Assembly: GCA_949752795.1 (NCBI GenBank)
Contig: OX457074.1
Coordinates: forward strand, 30,365,980 to 30,429,979
Direction: 5' to 3'
DNA from: Hyperoodon ampullatus
Taxonomy: Eukaryota > Chordata > Mammalia > Artiodactyla > Ziphiidae
DNA length: 64,000 bases
In this document: piece after piece, positions 23,301-33,760 of the stretch
How positions within the stretch are numbered: position 1 is the stretch's first letter
Layout of the letters: each line of letters begins with the position of its first letter
Position numbers and translations under genes: made by a program
Notes under the pieces: generated by a model
What the model was told of the DNA's origin: nothing
Database searches by the model: none
What the model saw: only the letters and a program-made list of their open reading frames with translations

Positions 23301-26300
23301 GCTCACTCCACACCAGGCTCGACTCTCGTGCAACCCTGTTGCCAAAAGCATGGGCTCTCTCTGCCACAAGTTCAAATCCCACCTTTGCCCCTTACAGGCT
23401 GGGTGATCTTGGGCAAGTGCCCACACCTCTCTGAGCCTCAGTATCTTCATCCATACAATGGGGACAAAAACAGCACCTCCTGGGAATTCCCTGCTGGCAC
23501 CGTGGTTAAGACTCCACGCTCCCAATGCAGGGGGCCCAGGTTCAATCCCTAGTCAGGGAACTAGATCCCACATTCATGCCACAACTAAGGGTTCACATGC
23601 CACAACTAAGCAGCCTGCATGTCACAACTAAGGAGCCCGCCTGCCGCAACTAAGACCCAGCACAACCAAATTTAAAAAAAAAAAAAGAAAAAGAAAAACA
23701 GCACCTCCCTATAGAGTTATCAGATAAAGCACTTAGAACAGCGTTCAGCCTGCATCGAGCTACTTCACCACCTCTGAAGCCCCAGGGGCCTGTCCAGGAC
23801 CTGACCGGAGCCACTGCCTGCGCCCAGCACGGGGGTGTGCCAGCTGCACAATCATGACCTTGTGTGTGGAGAGATTTCAACCCGTTTTACAATCAAGGCA
23901 AGGTGGCTGGTTGTCAGGGGCCAGGGTGGGGGGTCTCCCTCCAAAGTCCTTTCGCCCATGAGAGCAGCAACCTGCCACTCACACACGGGCCTTTCCCATC
24001 TCCTCCAGACACCCCAACGACCCTGGAGGAGGAGCTCTTAGCCTCGTTTTACTTGGGGAAACCAAGGCTCAGAGGTGGAGTCACTGCACGTTAGTCAAGG
24101 GTCTGGCCAGGAGTCACACCTGGAGACCCTAACAGGCCAGGCCAGCGGCTCACAGTGCCCCTCCTGCAGGGAAGAGGGGACAGGCCTGCCACACTCCCCC
24201 AAGGGAAGCCAGCACATTCCACACGCCAAGAGGAAAACAGAAAAGCCGGGGCTTCAGTTCCTGAGGCCACTTCTGTACTGTCCCCAGATCAGACTTAGTC
24301 ACCACCAGGCCCCAAGGTGGCGCAGGGGTCCACGGCGTGTGGAGGCCACAGGCCAGGCCAAAGGAAGCCCAGCTCTGCAGCCCGGCTGGAGCCCAGCACA
24401 GCGCCCTCCTGCCCGCACCTCTACTTCTCACCCGCTTGGAGGTACACCTGCCGCCCTAAAAGGCAAGGCCGAGGGTCTGGCACACAGTAGGTGACCCTCT
24501 AATGGCCCGCAAGTGGACACCACAGTTATCATCAGCGCCTCTGCAGAGGTGAAAAAATCCGTCCTAAGTAGTGAGAAATATGGGTGGCTTTTATTCTTGA
24601 CTTGATGCTATTTTGTAACCAGAAGATAAAACATTTTAAATTACAAGGTAACAATCCACGTGGGGGTCTCCGGGGTCCACCTGCACCTCCTCTGCTCTCA
24701 GCCCCCTCTCCACCTTTCTTGGGCTCAGCCTGCACACCCATGGCCTGCCCTGGGCTTTGGGAACGTCCCCCTTACAAGCCTCAGTCTCCCTGCCTGTGGC
24801 TGCAGTGGTGGTGGGGGTGAGGGGAAGAGGGCGAGGACCCCCTGCCTGCCAGGGTCCCCAGGCCTATGTCTAGAGTGACACAACTGGGTCTGCGGGGCGG
24901 CCAGAAACAGGTTGCCGGCCCCTCCCACCGTCTGCCAGAGCCGTCAGCGCCGGGCCGGGGCCGCCCAGGTGCAGGCCACTGTGGCGACTGTCACCACAAC
25001 AAACAGACTTTGTGGGCTGCCACCAGCAAAGCACGATGAGCCCGCCAGCCTCGGCTTGCAGGGATCCCAGCGCAGGAGGGCACAGTACCAGGTGTCTGTG
25101 TCCTCGTCCGCTCCAGCCTTCCAGGGGAGCCACAGGAGGCAACGAGGACTCTAGCCATGGCCTGAATGAGCCACCGTTGTTCCCAGCTCAGGGCTTTTGC
25201 TGGTTCTGTTCCCTCTGCCTAGAATGCTCTTCCCTGCAACTCTGTCCCAGCTGATGTGTGAGCCTCAGCTTCTGTCTATTCAGAGAGGCCCCCCTGGTCG
25301 TACAGCTAAGCGCCCTTGTTAACTGGCTCTCCCGTGTCCAGCCGGCACCCCACAAGTCACGGCCCTGTAGTTACATCTCAGAGGCAGCACGGACTCTGGA
25401 GCCAGGCAGCCTGGGCTTGAACCGCAAAGCTGCCGCTTCCTAGCTGGGTGCCCTCAGGCAAACGACTTCACCTCTCTGGGCCTCAACTGTGACGTGGGGA
25501 CAACGGACCGACCTCGCACGGGTATCAGCGCATCCCACGCGGTCCAGTACCCTGCCTCAGTGGTCCTGGCGCGAGGAAGATTAGACTGAGCCGCCTGGAA
25601 ACGCGTGGGACCCAAGCTAACACCGGGCCCGCAGCCCAGACGGCCACTCTGTCAGCACCCTCAGCAGCCCCGGAAGCGTCTTCACGGGTCTGCTGCACCA
25701 AGAGGGTCGGAGAGGAGGCGCCAGGCGAGGTCACAGTGGGCGTCTGGTGGGGAGCAGACCCTGAGCGGGGCCTGGGGAGATTCCAACAAACCAGCTCTGC
25801 CCGGCTCTCAGGCCCCATCCGGGGCGGGGGGCAGGGCAGACAACCCCGCACCACGGGCCCTGCCGGGCCTCGCTCGCAAGGGAGCCCCACACCCCACCAC
25901 GTTCTGTCTCATCCGTGGCCTCCCCGACGAAAGCAACACCGGCTCCCACTTTGTTATTCCCGCCTCCTACTTTTGGATATTTGGGGTGCTTCTCGTGCTT
26001 TCCAATCCTGCTGGAGATGTCCTGGGTCCTCCGGGTCCGTGCCCATCAGGTAAGGAAGCACGTGCCACCACGGAGGTGTCAGAGGCCAGATGTCCGAGGA
26101 TGCCCACACCCCCGCCTGGCCCTGCCCCCAGCTGGCCACCTCTATCCTGTGGGGGTCCCGTAAAGAGAGATCAACCAGGCCAACCCGCTCCCACTGCTCA
26201 GGTGGGCAAACTGAGGCCCCGAGAATGGGAGGCTTTCAGGGGGGCAGTAGATTCACCTGCACAGTTAATGTCTATCGCCAAGCCAAGGCCTATATCCACC

Positions 26301-29300
26301 CCCTGATATCATGACCCCCCATTACCGCTCTGCGGGCGTGTCCAGCAAGGACATGGAGAGGCAGGCACAGCAGGGACGTCCCCTCACGTTCACACCCGGC
26401 TCCCCAGCTCTGCAATGGTCTCTCCCCCAGGTCCCACAGAGGGGAGGGCTCTCCGTTTCCTGGGAGCCTCCACGGGCCGGGCCCGCACCCGCCACAGTGC
26501 CCTTAGCACCGAGCCCACAGGGGAGTGACAGACTGGGCGGGGGTCCGCTCAACCCAGCAGCCCTGCCCTGCGCACCCCCAGCGGCACGGTGGCCCCCGGG
26601 CCAGGCCCTGGCCTCAGAGGCCTTCGGCATCCCTCGGCCCCCCACCTCCAGGGCCCTTCTCATCTGCAGAGCCCGTGGGGAGGGTCCTGAGCCCACGCAG
26701 CTCACAGCATCCGTCCCCTCAGCAGTGAGCAGACGGGGCCCTGCCCTCCCAGGATCACACTCTAACCACAGCCACGTGGCAAAGCCTGAAGACAATCTGC
26801 TTGTCACAACTTGGGATGCCACTGGTATCTGGTGGGTAGAGGCCAGAGGTGCTGCCCCACAAGCCAGAACGATCCGGCCCTAGACGCCCGGGGCTGGGGA
26901 GAGACAGGGCAACAGACAAAGCCAACTAACAGACAAAGTCCGGGTACACACCGTTTACGTAGATTTCCACAGTGCTAAGTGCTCTGAAGAAAAAGGAAGC
27001 AGGGGACCCTGTGGAGGTGAGATCTGAGTGGAGGCTGACAGGGAAGAGGAGGCAACCTGGAAAGCTCTGCAGCAGGGGAATCCAGGCAGGGAGCTCGGGC
27101 TGGAAGCGCCCACAGGCTCACCCAGCAAGGGTCCAACCACACTATCCGGGTCTGCGCAGGGCAACTCGGGATGGGACGAGCTGGGCTGGAGTGAGAGGGG
27201 ATGGGGTGGGCCAGAGGCCCAGACCCAGGTGCACAGAAGAACAAAGAGGGCAGGGAACAGTCTCCAGCCCCCGCGCCCAGAGCAGTCTCGGGCCGGCCTC
27301 CCATCCAGGCCTCAGCAGCCGCCGACCGCCAACACCGAGGAAGCACCGACTTACTGGAGGCACAGCAATGCCCCTCGGCCCCCTTTCTACTTCCTGGTGG
27401 CACCCAAACACCTCTGCTGACATCCAAGGCCCATCACCTGTCCCTTCGTGCCCACTGGTTCGTGCAAACCTTAAGACAAACCCTCGAAGCTGCACAGTGA
27501 CACAGACAAGGAAACTCAGGGCGGTGGTAGAGCTGCGCCGTCCGAGCACTGCACCACTTGGGCTTCACGTTCACTTGAAGCAACAGCAATAACAGCTGCA
27601 GGCACTCGACACGTTAACCCTGAGGCCCCATCATCCACGTAGGTCCCAGTATCACCCCCGCAGTGCAGCCCCCGACCGCCAGCCAGCTCTAGCCGTTCCC
27701 CCAACACCGCTACACACCAGTGGCTGTCCCACGGACCACGGTGTGGACACTGGCCCCGGGCTCCTGCAGGCCAGTGAGCTTAACTACACCACACGTACAT
27801 TAGGGCTTGATTTAAAACAATAATATAGAAATGATAAGCTCCCACATCAGGACAGTGGTCAGAGAGAGGCAACACTGACGGGCTGCAGGGGCACAGCAAG
27901 GGGAGATTTCTTTAGCTGGGTGTTGGGTATACAGAATTCACTTTCCTTTATTCTTTAAAACGTAGAGGTACATTTTACATATCCTTCCGGTGTCTGCCCT
28001 GACCGGGCAGAAGGGCCAGTGCAGAGCGGCCCAGGGCGAGCACTGGGGGAGAGGGGCGACTGGACACGGCCTCCCAGAGAAGCCAGGGCAGCCCCTGGAT
28101 GCCAGCTCAGCCTGCAAGGACACCCCAGAGAGGACCTCAGGACAGGGAGAGGGTGACAGGGACCTGTGCCCAGGACTGGGGGGATGGGGCAGGGGGAAGC
28201 CCTGTCAGGGTGAGCCTGGTGACCCCCTCTGGGGTGGAACGTGGGCCCAAGCGTGGTGTCTGAGCTGCAGAGGGGCTGCCTCCCAGCCCTGCCTGCTCTT
28301 CACGCCCTTTATATGAGGCTTCGGGGGGTTTCCACGGCCACTGCTGGGGAAGCAGGCCTGACCACAGGGGCCACACCGAGAGGCCCGGCCAGTCCCGGGA
28401 GGGCAATGAGCCCCAGCGTGGGAAGCTGAGCTCAGGGAGGCCCGCCCCATCGCCGCACCCAGCTGGGACGGGGCCCTGCATGCCGTTCTTCTTCTAGGAC
28501 CCAACAGTGACCCCTCCCAAGATGCTGACGATGCTCCCCACAGCGGCCTAGGCCCCGCCCAGCTGCTCCCACTCAGCTCAGCCCTGCCGCCCACCGACAC
28601 GGAGGCCTTGGAGCTGGACCCTCAGAACCACTTCCCCCACGGCCTCCTTCCACTCCACGGTTAGGGCGCTCTACGCCCAGCCCTGCGCTCCTGCAGCAGG
28701 TGCCCTGCCTGGCCCTGACGGAGCTCCACCCACTGAGGGGCTGGCCTAGGAGGCTCCCCCCTCCCAATTCCCGGTCCCACACACCCCCATGCTGCAGGGG
28801 ACGCGGATGTGCAGGCCGAGGCAGGCACGCCGTCCTCTCCGTTCCCCGAAAGCCCTCCCCAGGAAGGCCCAAGAGGCAATGAAGCTCCCAGCTCCAGCTT
28901 GGGGACCAGTGGGGAAAGAGCCAGGTATATTCTAGTTGCCATTACAGGACCCTGCAGCCAGAGTCGTGTCACAGAGCTTAAAGTCCATCACCAGAGGTCC
29001 CCATCCTGGTTATTCATCCACCAACGAACAACTGCCACCACCATAACAATGAGAAAATAATAACAGATGACATTTGTTTGACAAACACCATCTCCCACCT
29101 TTACCACCACCCTGAGGGGGGCTGTTTTCTCCCATTTTACAGAAGAGGAGACTGAGGGTCAGAGAGGGCACGTGAGGAAGTTGGGAAGCAGTGGAGCGAG
29201 TCAGAATTCGAACACAGGTCCATCCACCCCCGAGCCCAGGCTCTGCCCTACTTCCTGTCTCGCTGAGGTTCTTTGTGGGCAGAGGGCAGTCTCGCTGTTC

Positions 29301-32300
29301 CCAGGACCTGACACTTAACAAGAGTGGAATGAGGCTGTCTACACCTGTCCTCGCGGCTGCCGGCAAGACAGCACGCAGGGTTCCCACTCCCATTTTGCAG
29401 GTGAAGAAACCGAGGCCTCACATCCAAAAGCCGGGCAGTGCCAGGGGACTGAAAGCATTTACAGCAGGCAGCGGACATCCAATGTCACAGCGAAGGGGCT
29501 GAGCTGGGATGTGACGGCAGAGTTTTCACCTCTGCACAGCCCTGTCTCCCGGGAGCCCAGGGGACCCCGCACCACCTCTGCTCCTCGGCTGCCCGCGGCC
29601 CCCGGGAGCACATCGGAGTCGGAGCCGGAGCCGGAGTCGGAGCCAGAGGAGGCCCTGGGCCAAGGGCGGTAAACAGCCGCTGTCACCTGCTCCTCCGCTG
29701 CTTCCTGAACAGAGGAAGCAGGGCCCTTGCTTAACAGAGGAAGTTCCTGGGGGGATGGGCGCAGGGCCAGGAGGGGGCTCCCAGCTCTATCCCAGGTCCA
29801 GGAGGGGGGCCACCGCCGTGCCCAGCTCCAGGCCACGAGGTGGGGACTCCCAGCCCCCTCCCACCCACCAGCGGCCAGGCACTGGCCCTTTAAGCTGCAG
29901 CCAACCGGCTGGCGTGCCCCACGGGTGAGTCAGCGCCCAGTGCCCGCTGACTCACGCCGGAAGCCTTCCGCTGCCCCGGCCCTCTCCCCACACAAGCGAC
30001 TGAGAACTTTGCTCCCTTCAGGCCCTGAGCCACAGGTTGGCGGATAGTTTCCTGTGCGTCACGCCAGGGGTGGGGGAAGTCCCCAAGTGCCACCTTCCAA
30101 TCTTTCCGAGAGCCGGGACAGGACAGGACAGGTCAGGGGAGGGCAGCTGCACAGCAGGAAGGGCCGGGACACGGTGCTCCTGCAGCCTCAGTGTCCCCGT
30201 CAGGCATCCAGGAGCCACTTGAGGATGAACCAGGAAGTGCCCACGGGGGCAGCACTCACGGTGCAGTGGGGGCACCCCAAGGACAGACATGGCCAGAGGC
30301 AGCAGAGCCCCTGCCCTCTGGCCGCAGCTGCCCTCGGCCTCTGATCCCAGGCAGAGATGGCATGTGGGCGAGGAAGCAGGGAAAACAGCAGGGCTGTAGG
30401 GCCTGGGCCCTTGCGCACTCCCGGAAAACTCCCAAGGGCTGTGGCATGGAGGACGGGGGCAGGGCACCCCTGCAGGGCAGGAAGCTTAGAGGTAAAACTC
30501 CCTAAGGTCGAGTGCCAACCACATCCTGCTTGGTCCAAATTCCTTGAGAAGGTGGCGAGAAGAACAACACTGTGGCCTGTGCCCAGGACACGGAGGGCTG
30601 GGTCAAGCCACTCCTCCCACCTGACCTCAGTTTTGTCACCTGACAAATGGGTCGGACCGCAGAGAGTATGAAATGTGCCAGCTATAAAGGGCTCTGCACA
30701 CAGGAGACATCACCTCTGCTCAGTCCGTCCTCCGCTCAGTCTGTCCTCCAGGTCAGGCATGGGCTAGAGGAGATGCCTCAGAACAGAGGTGTGACGGGGG
30801 AGGGGGGAGTATCCCACCAGCTCAGCCCAAGGACCCATCACAGAAATGGGACACAGAGGAGCACTGAGCACTAGAACAGCAGCTCCATCTGTCACAGCTG
30901 TGTGACCTCAAGCAAGGCAATGAATTCCTCTGAGCCTCAGCTTCCTCGTCTGTGAATGGGGCTGTGAGCAATAAACGGGCTAGCACATGGCACATGGAAA
31001 AACCTTGGTACGTGGGAGCTCTTGGGATTTTTGGCAAGAGGTCATTATGGCTTCCCACCACATGCTGCCACAGACCCCAAAGAGGCTGACGGTGTCCCCA
31101 CCCAACATCATCTGTTACCTGGACCCACAGACTGGAAATGTATCCTGGCCCTCTCTCTGCAGAGAGGCTCAGAGAAGGCAATGCCAGGATTCAGGTCACA
31201 CAGCATTTGAGTGTTTCCCCAAAGTGCTTTATTCCTTCACACCCATGATCTTTCTCCTTCCCAACCCTGCAACTTTAATTTTTATTTTGATGAGACATTC
31301 CCTGCCTGGAAGAGCTGAAGGGCCTTCAAAAACAAACACTGCGGGCTTCCCTGGTGGCGCAGTGGTTGAGAGTCTGCCTGCTGATGCAGGGGACACGGGT
31401 TCGTGCCCCGGTCCGGGAGGATCCCACATGCCGCGGAGCGGTTGGTCCTGTGAGCTGTGGCCACTGAGCCTGCGCGTCCGCAATGGGAGAGGCCACAACA
31501 GTGAGAGGCCCGCGTACCGCAAAAAAAAAAAAACAACAACAACACTGCTTCCAACCTCTTCTTTCCACCCATGAAAACACCACTGTGGCCCAGAGAGGTT
31601 GATGGACCTGCCCGAGGTCTCACAGCGCTGGCCAGGCCAGGCCTACACCTGGAGCTGGGGAAAAGAAGTGTCTGATTTCCCGGTTCCCAAGCTCCACGAG
31701 GTCTGTGCAGTGCAAGTCCCTCCCCAGCCGTCTTCCCCCTCGAGTGCCTCCTGGGTTACTCACAGTGGTTGGGCAACGGTCAGGGATCCGGCCTCCCACT
31801 TATGTAAGACGTAATTATTACCCTGCCCACCCGGCCGGCTGGGCTCTGGCCCCAGCCACAGCAGCCACCAGGAGCAGGGGCAGCGAAGGACCCACACCCT
31901 CCCCAGGACCCCACAAGCCCTCCAGCTGCCTGGGCTCCCCCCACCGCAAAGAAAAAGAGGCAGAGACAACCCCTGATTAGGGGCCCCCTAAGTGCCAGCT
32001 GCTACCTTTCTCCCCCTCACTCTGAAGCTACAGCCCAACAGAGGCAAGGCCTGGATCCCACATGGCTGAGGCCTTTCTAGCAAGAAGAATGGTAACAGTA
32101 ATAAAACACAGCAAGTGCCCCTTCCCCAGCACCTCTGAGCTCTTCATCTCATCGCCCACACTTGCCTAGAGCTCTTTAGTATTCACTATCTCACATCCTA
32201 CGCCAGGAGTCCACGGAAGGTAGGTGTGATAAAGGAACCGAGGCCCAGAGACAGCAAGTTAGGGAGCCGCGGGCAGCCCATTCATTACGGCTGCGTCCGG

Positions 32301-33251
32301 TTTGGAACTCTCTCACACAGCCCAGCCCGCTGAGACTCCGACATGCCCAAAACATCCTTTCCTCTTCCTGCCAAAAAAAATCCCCCTTTCGCCCTCCAAG
32401 TCTCATCCTCCCCCTCTGCATGACAAAGCCTGCTGCCTCAGCCGCCACCTCACAGACATTTCCAGGAAGGCCGGCTGCCTGGAGAAAACAAGAGCAAGCC
32501 CATCGCACGGCCAGCACCCACCGGGCAGCCAGCCCAGGACCCACAGGCAGCGTCAGAGGTGAGCACCGCCCCCCCGCCCGCCCCCGTGCACAGAGAAGCT
32601 TGCAAGTCCAGATGAGGGAGCCGATGGAGAGGCCATGCAGTAGGGTGGGGTGGGAGGCCAAGAGAGGCTCCCCGGAAGACGAGGCTGCAGACAGAGCTGC
32701 AGGACGGGGTGCAGGCCGCCAGGGATGGGGCAATGTGGGACCTAGGAGGGTGGAGAGCCTTCGGGGAGAGGACGGGGAGTTCTGAGCTGGACCGTGGCCA
32801 GGGCAGCCACACGGGAGGGGGCGTTTACAGAGAGATCCGCAGTAGGGGAGCACCACTGGGGGCCCAGGCTGGATACAGCCCTGGGACCCGGGAGTGGAAG
32901 GGGGCTGGGTGCAAGATCAGAGTGAATCCCACCTGGGTCCAGCTGAGAGACCCAGACTGGGAGAGTTCCTGTCCAAGGTGCAGTTAAGGCCCAAAGGGGG
33001 AGGTCCAAGCAAGGTTCCTGACCTGGAGCGGGGTGATCAGAACGAGACCCTCTCCCGACTTCGGGCCTGGGTGCAGCCCCAAGGCTTAAACTGGGGTCCG
33101 GCTGGGCCCGGGACCTAAGGGAGGCGTTCCGGGCAGGGGAGCTGCCCGGGTGCGGACCGGGGGCCCGCGCAGAGGTCGGGTCCGCAGCCCGGGCGTTCCT
33201 ACCTTTGGACGCGGGCACACCGGCGGGCTGGCTCGCGGCAGGAGATTCCAT
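11260..33251 (-). CDS. MAP2K3: MAP2K3 (MKK3), dual-specificity MAP kinase kinase 3, complete coding region in 12 exons
   Basis: MKK3 phosphorylates the Thr and Tyr of the TGY activation loop of p38 MAP kinases in the stress and cytokine cascade; it is a cytoplasmic and nuclear signalling kinase. Twelve coding exons of 49, 67, 49, 114, 120, 117, 52, 128, 78, 140, 46 and 84 nt, all with GT-AG borders, join in phase to 1,044 nt (347 aa plus stop), the length of the human long form. Visible motifs are a basic p38-docking stretch (about residues 17-30, GKSRRKKDLRIS), Gly-rich loop GRGAYG (71-76), VAIK-type Lys93 (MAVK), HRD (188-190), N195, DFG (208-210), activation-loop Ser218 and Thr222, APE-type MAPE (231-234), and a C-terminal tail (about 311-347) that in this family docks upstream MAP3Ks. 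No frameshift or stop is seen. The closest alternative, MAP2K6, is excluded by the N-terminus and by the C-terminal EILGEDS. Unusual: codon 30 is Val where human has the Met that starts the short isoform. Confidence 0.98.
11344..11826 (-). other. MAP2K3: MAP2K3 intron 11
   Basis: A 483-base intron with a GT donor after ELM and an AG acceptor before EHPFF. No repeat or other feature recognised. Confidence 0.85.
11827..11872 (-). CDS. MAP2K3: MAP2K3 coding exon 11 (residues 305-320)
   Basis: One base finishing Cys305, then LRKNPAERMSYLELM, which contains the invariant helix-I arginine region of kinases (NPAER). Acceptor CCTAG, donor GTGAGT. Confidence 0.96.
12250..12835 (-). mobile_element. 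L1 ORF2-derived fragment in MAP2K3 intron 10
   Basis: An A/T-rich island within GC-rich DNA. On the plus strand it reads like the antisense of L1 ORF2, for example AATTTTCCTCTGAGTATC followed by a CCACAACACATAGAT stretch and CTGTCCATTTCTAGAGGGAC. The L1 is therefore sense to MAP2K3. It is diverged and interrupted, with no open frame. Confidence 0.65.
12945..13084 (-). CDS. MAP2K3: MAP2K3 coding exon 10 (residues 259-305)
   Basis: Encodes IEMAILRFPYESWGTPFQQ onward to DFTAQ plus two bases of Cys305. This is the C-lobe helix G region. The acceptor is CTGCAG and the donor GTGAGT. Confidence 0.97.
13949..14425 (+). mobile_element. Long CHR-type SINE with internal duplication, MAP2K3 intron 9
   Basis: The 5' tRNA-like part is GGGACTTCCCTGGTGGTGC, followed by the long-class body with CACAACTACTGAGCC repeats and a (TTAA)n tail. 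Flanked by a 13-base target duplication (AGACTGACAGCTC at 13936-13948, one mismatch at 14426-14438). A 125-base segment is tandemly doubled (14085-14209 and 14210-14334), giving 477 bases in place of about 310-400. Confidence 0.92.
15216..15427 (-). mobile_element. Short-class cetacean CHR SINE, MAP2K3 intron 9
   Basis: A full-length copy read on the minus strand, with the poly(A) appearing as T/G-rich DNA at 15206-15236. It lies between 17-base direct repeats AAGACACCGTAATTTTT (15198-15214 and 15428-15444), a clear target-site duplication and a sign of fairly recent insertion. Confidence 0.95.
15577..15654 (-). CDS. MAP2K3: MAP2K3 coding exon 9 (residues 233-258)
   Basis: Encodes PERINPELNQKGYNVKSDVW to GITM, the P+1 region and helix F (SDVWSLG). 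The acceptor is TTACAG and the donor GTACCA. Confidence 0.97.
16101..16228 (-). CDS. MAP2K3: MAP2K3 coding exon 8 (residues 190-232), catalytic and activation loops
   Basis: Completes Asp190, then VKPSNVLINKEGHVKMCDFG. It holds the metal-binding DFG (208-210) and the activating phosphorylation sites Ser218 and Thr222 in DSVAKT, and ends at PYMA. The donor is GTGAGT. Confidence 0.98.
17380..17431 (-). CDS. MAP2K3: MAP2K3 coding exon 7 (residues 173-190)
   Basis: Encodes IVRALEHLHSKLSVIHR plus the first base of Asp190, so intron 7 splits the catalytic HRD motif. The donor is GTCAGT and the acceptor TGCCAG. Confidence 0.97.
18357..18473 (-). CDS. MAP2K3: MAP2K3 coding exon 6 (residues 134-172), hinge
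   Basis: Encodes GDVWICMELMDTSLDKFYRK onward to GEIAVS, the hinge and start of the C-lobe. The donor is GTAAGT and the acceptor GTGCAG. Thirty-nine complete codons. Confidence 0.97.
19093..19212 (-). CDS. MAP2K3: MAP2K3 coding exon 5 (residues 94-133)
   Basis: Forty codons from RIRATVNSQ to GALFRE, covering helix C and the following strands of the N-lobe. Separated from exon 4 by a 95-base intron; the donor is GTGGGC. Confidence 0.97.
19308..19421 (-). CDS. MAP2K3: MAP2K3 coding exon 4 (residues 56-93), ATP-binding loop and Lys93
   Basis: Starts NFEVEADDL and contains the glycine-rich loop GRGAYG (71-76). It ends at MAVK with the ATP-binding Lys93 as its last codon. The acceptor is CCCCAAG and the donor GTGAGT. 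Confidence 0.97.
19510..19640 (+). mobile_element. MIR remnant in MAP2K3 intron 3
   Basis: Contains CTGTGCTCAAATCTTG and GGGGCAACTCACTTAACC, matching MIR core order. Confidence 0.65.
20178..20226 (-). CDS. MAP2K3: MAP2K3 coding exon 3 (residues 39-55)
   Basis: Encodes PPRNLDSRAFITIGDR, the segment just before the kinase fold. The acceptor is CTGCAG and the donor GTAGGT. Phase is consistent with exons 2 and 4. Confidence 0.96.
20548..20614 (-). CDS. MAP2K3: MAP2K3 coding exon 2 (residues 17-39), p38 docking motif
   Basis: This exon completes Gly17 and encodes the basic docking stretch KSRRKKDLRIS and the proline-rich linker. The acceptor is GTTTAG and the donor GTGAGT; the exon ends two bases into Thr39. 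The codon at 20574-20576 is GTG (Val30), not ATG. Confidence 0.96.
21123..21314 (+). mobile_element. Short-class cetacean CHR SINE, MAP2K3 intron 1
   Basis: Starts GGGCTTCCCTGGTGGCGC, has B-box GGTTCGAGCCCC and ends GCATACCGC plus an A-rich tail. An imperfect target duplication (GGGGAAATTT / GGGGGAATTT) flanks it. Confidence 0.93.
23345..23465 (+). mobile_element. MIR remnant in MAP2K3 intron 1
   Basis: Phrases CACAAGTTCAAATCCCACC, GATCTTGGGCAAGTGC and CTCTGAGCCTCAGTATC. Confidence 0.7.
23481..23693 (+). mobile_element. CHR-type SINE (CAACTAAG class), MAP2K3 intron 1
   Basis: Starts GGGAATTCCCTGCTGGC and contains four CCACAACTAAG-like repeats before an A-rich tail. Flanked by a perfect 15-base duplication AAAAACAGCACCTCC (23466-23480 and 23694-23708). 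Its target lies at the end of a MIR. Confidence 0.93.
25170..25560 (+). mobile_element. L2 and MIR remnants in MAP2K3 intron 1
   Basis: An L2-like stretch (TCTGCCTAGAATGCTCTTCC, about 25170-25340) is followed by a MIR-like stretch (GGCAAACGACTTCACCTC, about 25385-25530). Confidence 0.6.
29925..29955. promoter_or_regulatory. Perfect inverted pair of AP-1/NF-E2-like sites in MAP2K3 intron 1
   Basis: GTGAGTCAGCG (29925-29935), a 9-base spacer, and its exact reverse complement CGCTGACTCAC (29945-29955). TGAGTCA is the AP-1 core, and the GC extension fits NF-E2/antioxidant-response sites. ETS-like GAGGAAGT occurs about 190 bases away. Enhancer function is inferred. Confidence 0.5.
30880..31015 (+). 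mobile_element. MIR remnant in MAP2K3 intron 1
   Basis: Phrases CTGTGTGACCTCAAGCAAGG and CTTCCTCGTCTGTGAATGG. Confidence 0.7.
31343..31537 (+). mobile_element. Short-class cetacean CHR SINE, MAP2K3 intron 1
   Basis: Near-consensus head and B-box (GGGTTCGTGCCCCGG), ending GCGTACCGC and A13. A short target duplication (AACACTGC) is seen on both sides. Confidence 0.93.
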
Positions 33252-33760
33252 GGTGCAGGCGGGTCGGGGCGGCGGCGGGACTAGTCCAGGGGGCGGCGAG
33301 CTCGGCCCGGGCGGAGCACGCTCATGGCTGCGGGCGGGCGGCCCGGGCGGCTAGCAGGGAGTCGTCCAGTACGCGTCCGCGGCGGGCGGCGGCGGGGCCA
33401 GACTGGGCAGCGCGGCGGGGGCCCCGGCCGGACGGCGCCGACGCAGGCCCCGCCCCGCTCACCCATTGGCCCGCCGGTCTCCGGGCCCGGCCCCTGCCTA
33501 TCAACCGCCGGCCGGGGTCTGCCCGTCAAGCTCAAGCCTCGCCCTCCATTGGCCCGGGGTACGGCTCCTCCCACCGCCTGTCAAGCCCGCCCACCACCGG
33601 GAAACCCGTCAGGCCCCGCCCCCCAGGCCCCGGCGGGTCCCTCCCAGTGCCTGTCCGGGCGCAAGCCCCGCCCACTCCCGGGCCCCGCCTCGCGCGCGCT
33701 GGCTCCTGTGCGCAGAAACCCTGGGTACCCCTGGCCCTCCCAGCTGCGGCCCTGGGGAGC
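33120..33760 (-). promoter_or_regulatory. MAP2K3: MAP2K3 CpG-island promoter and 5'UTR
   Basis: GC-rich, CpG-dense DNA covers exon 1 and about 500 bases upstream. Two CCAAT boxes on the minus strand (ATTGG on plus at 33465-33469 and 33548-33552) and many GC boxes (CCCGCCC on plus) lie 210-400 bases upstream of the ATG. No TATA box is evident. The start site is not determinable but probably lies around 33300-33400. Confidence 0.75.
33203..33251 (-). CDS. MAP2K3: MAP2K3 coding exon 1 (residues 1-17)
   Basis: The ATG at 33249-33251 opens MESPAASQPAGVPASK, close to the start of mammalian MKK3. The exon ends one base into the Gly17 codon before a GTAGG donor (33198-33202). It lies inside a CpG island. 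Confidence 0.96.

Larger units (their letters stand above)
20615..33202 (-). other. MAP2K3: MAP2K3 intron 1 (12.6 kb)
   Basis: Non-coding and GC-rich. It holds three CHR-type SINEs (21123, 23481, 31343), MIR and L2 remnants, and a block at 29580-29990 with a (GGAGCC)-like run, ETS-like GAGGAAGT and a twin AP-1/NF-E2 palindrome. Long open frames here are GC-driven and match no protein I know. Confidence 0.85.
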
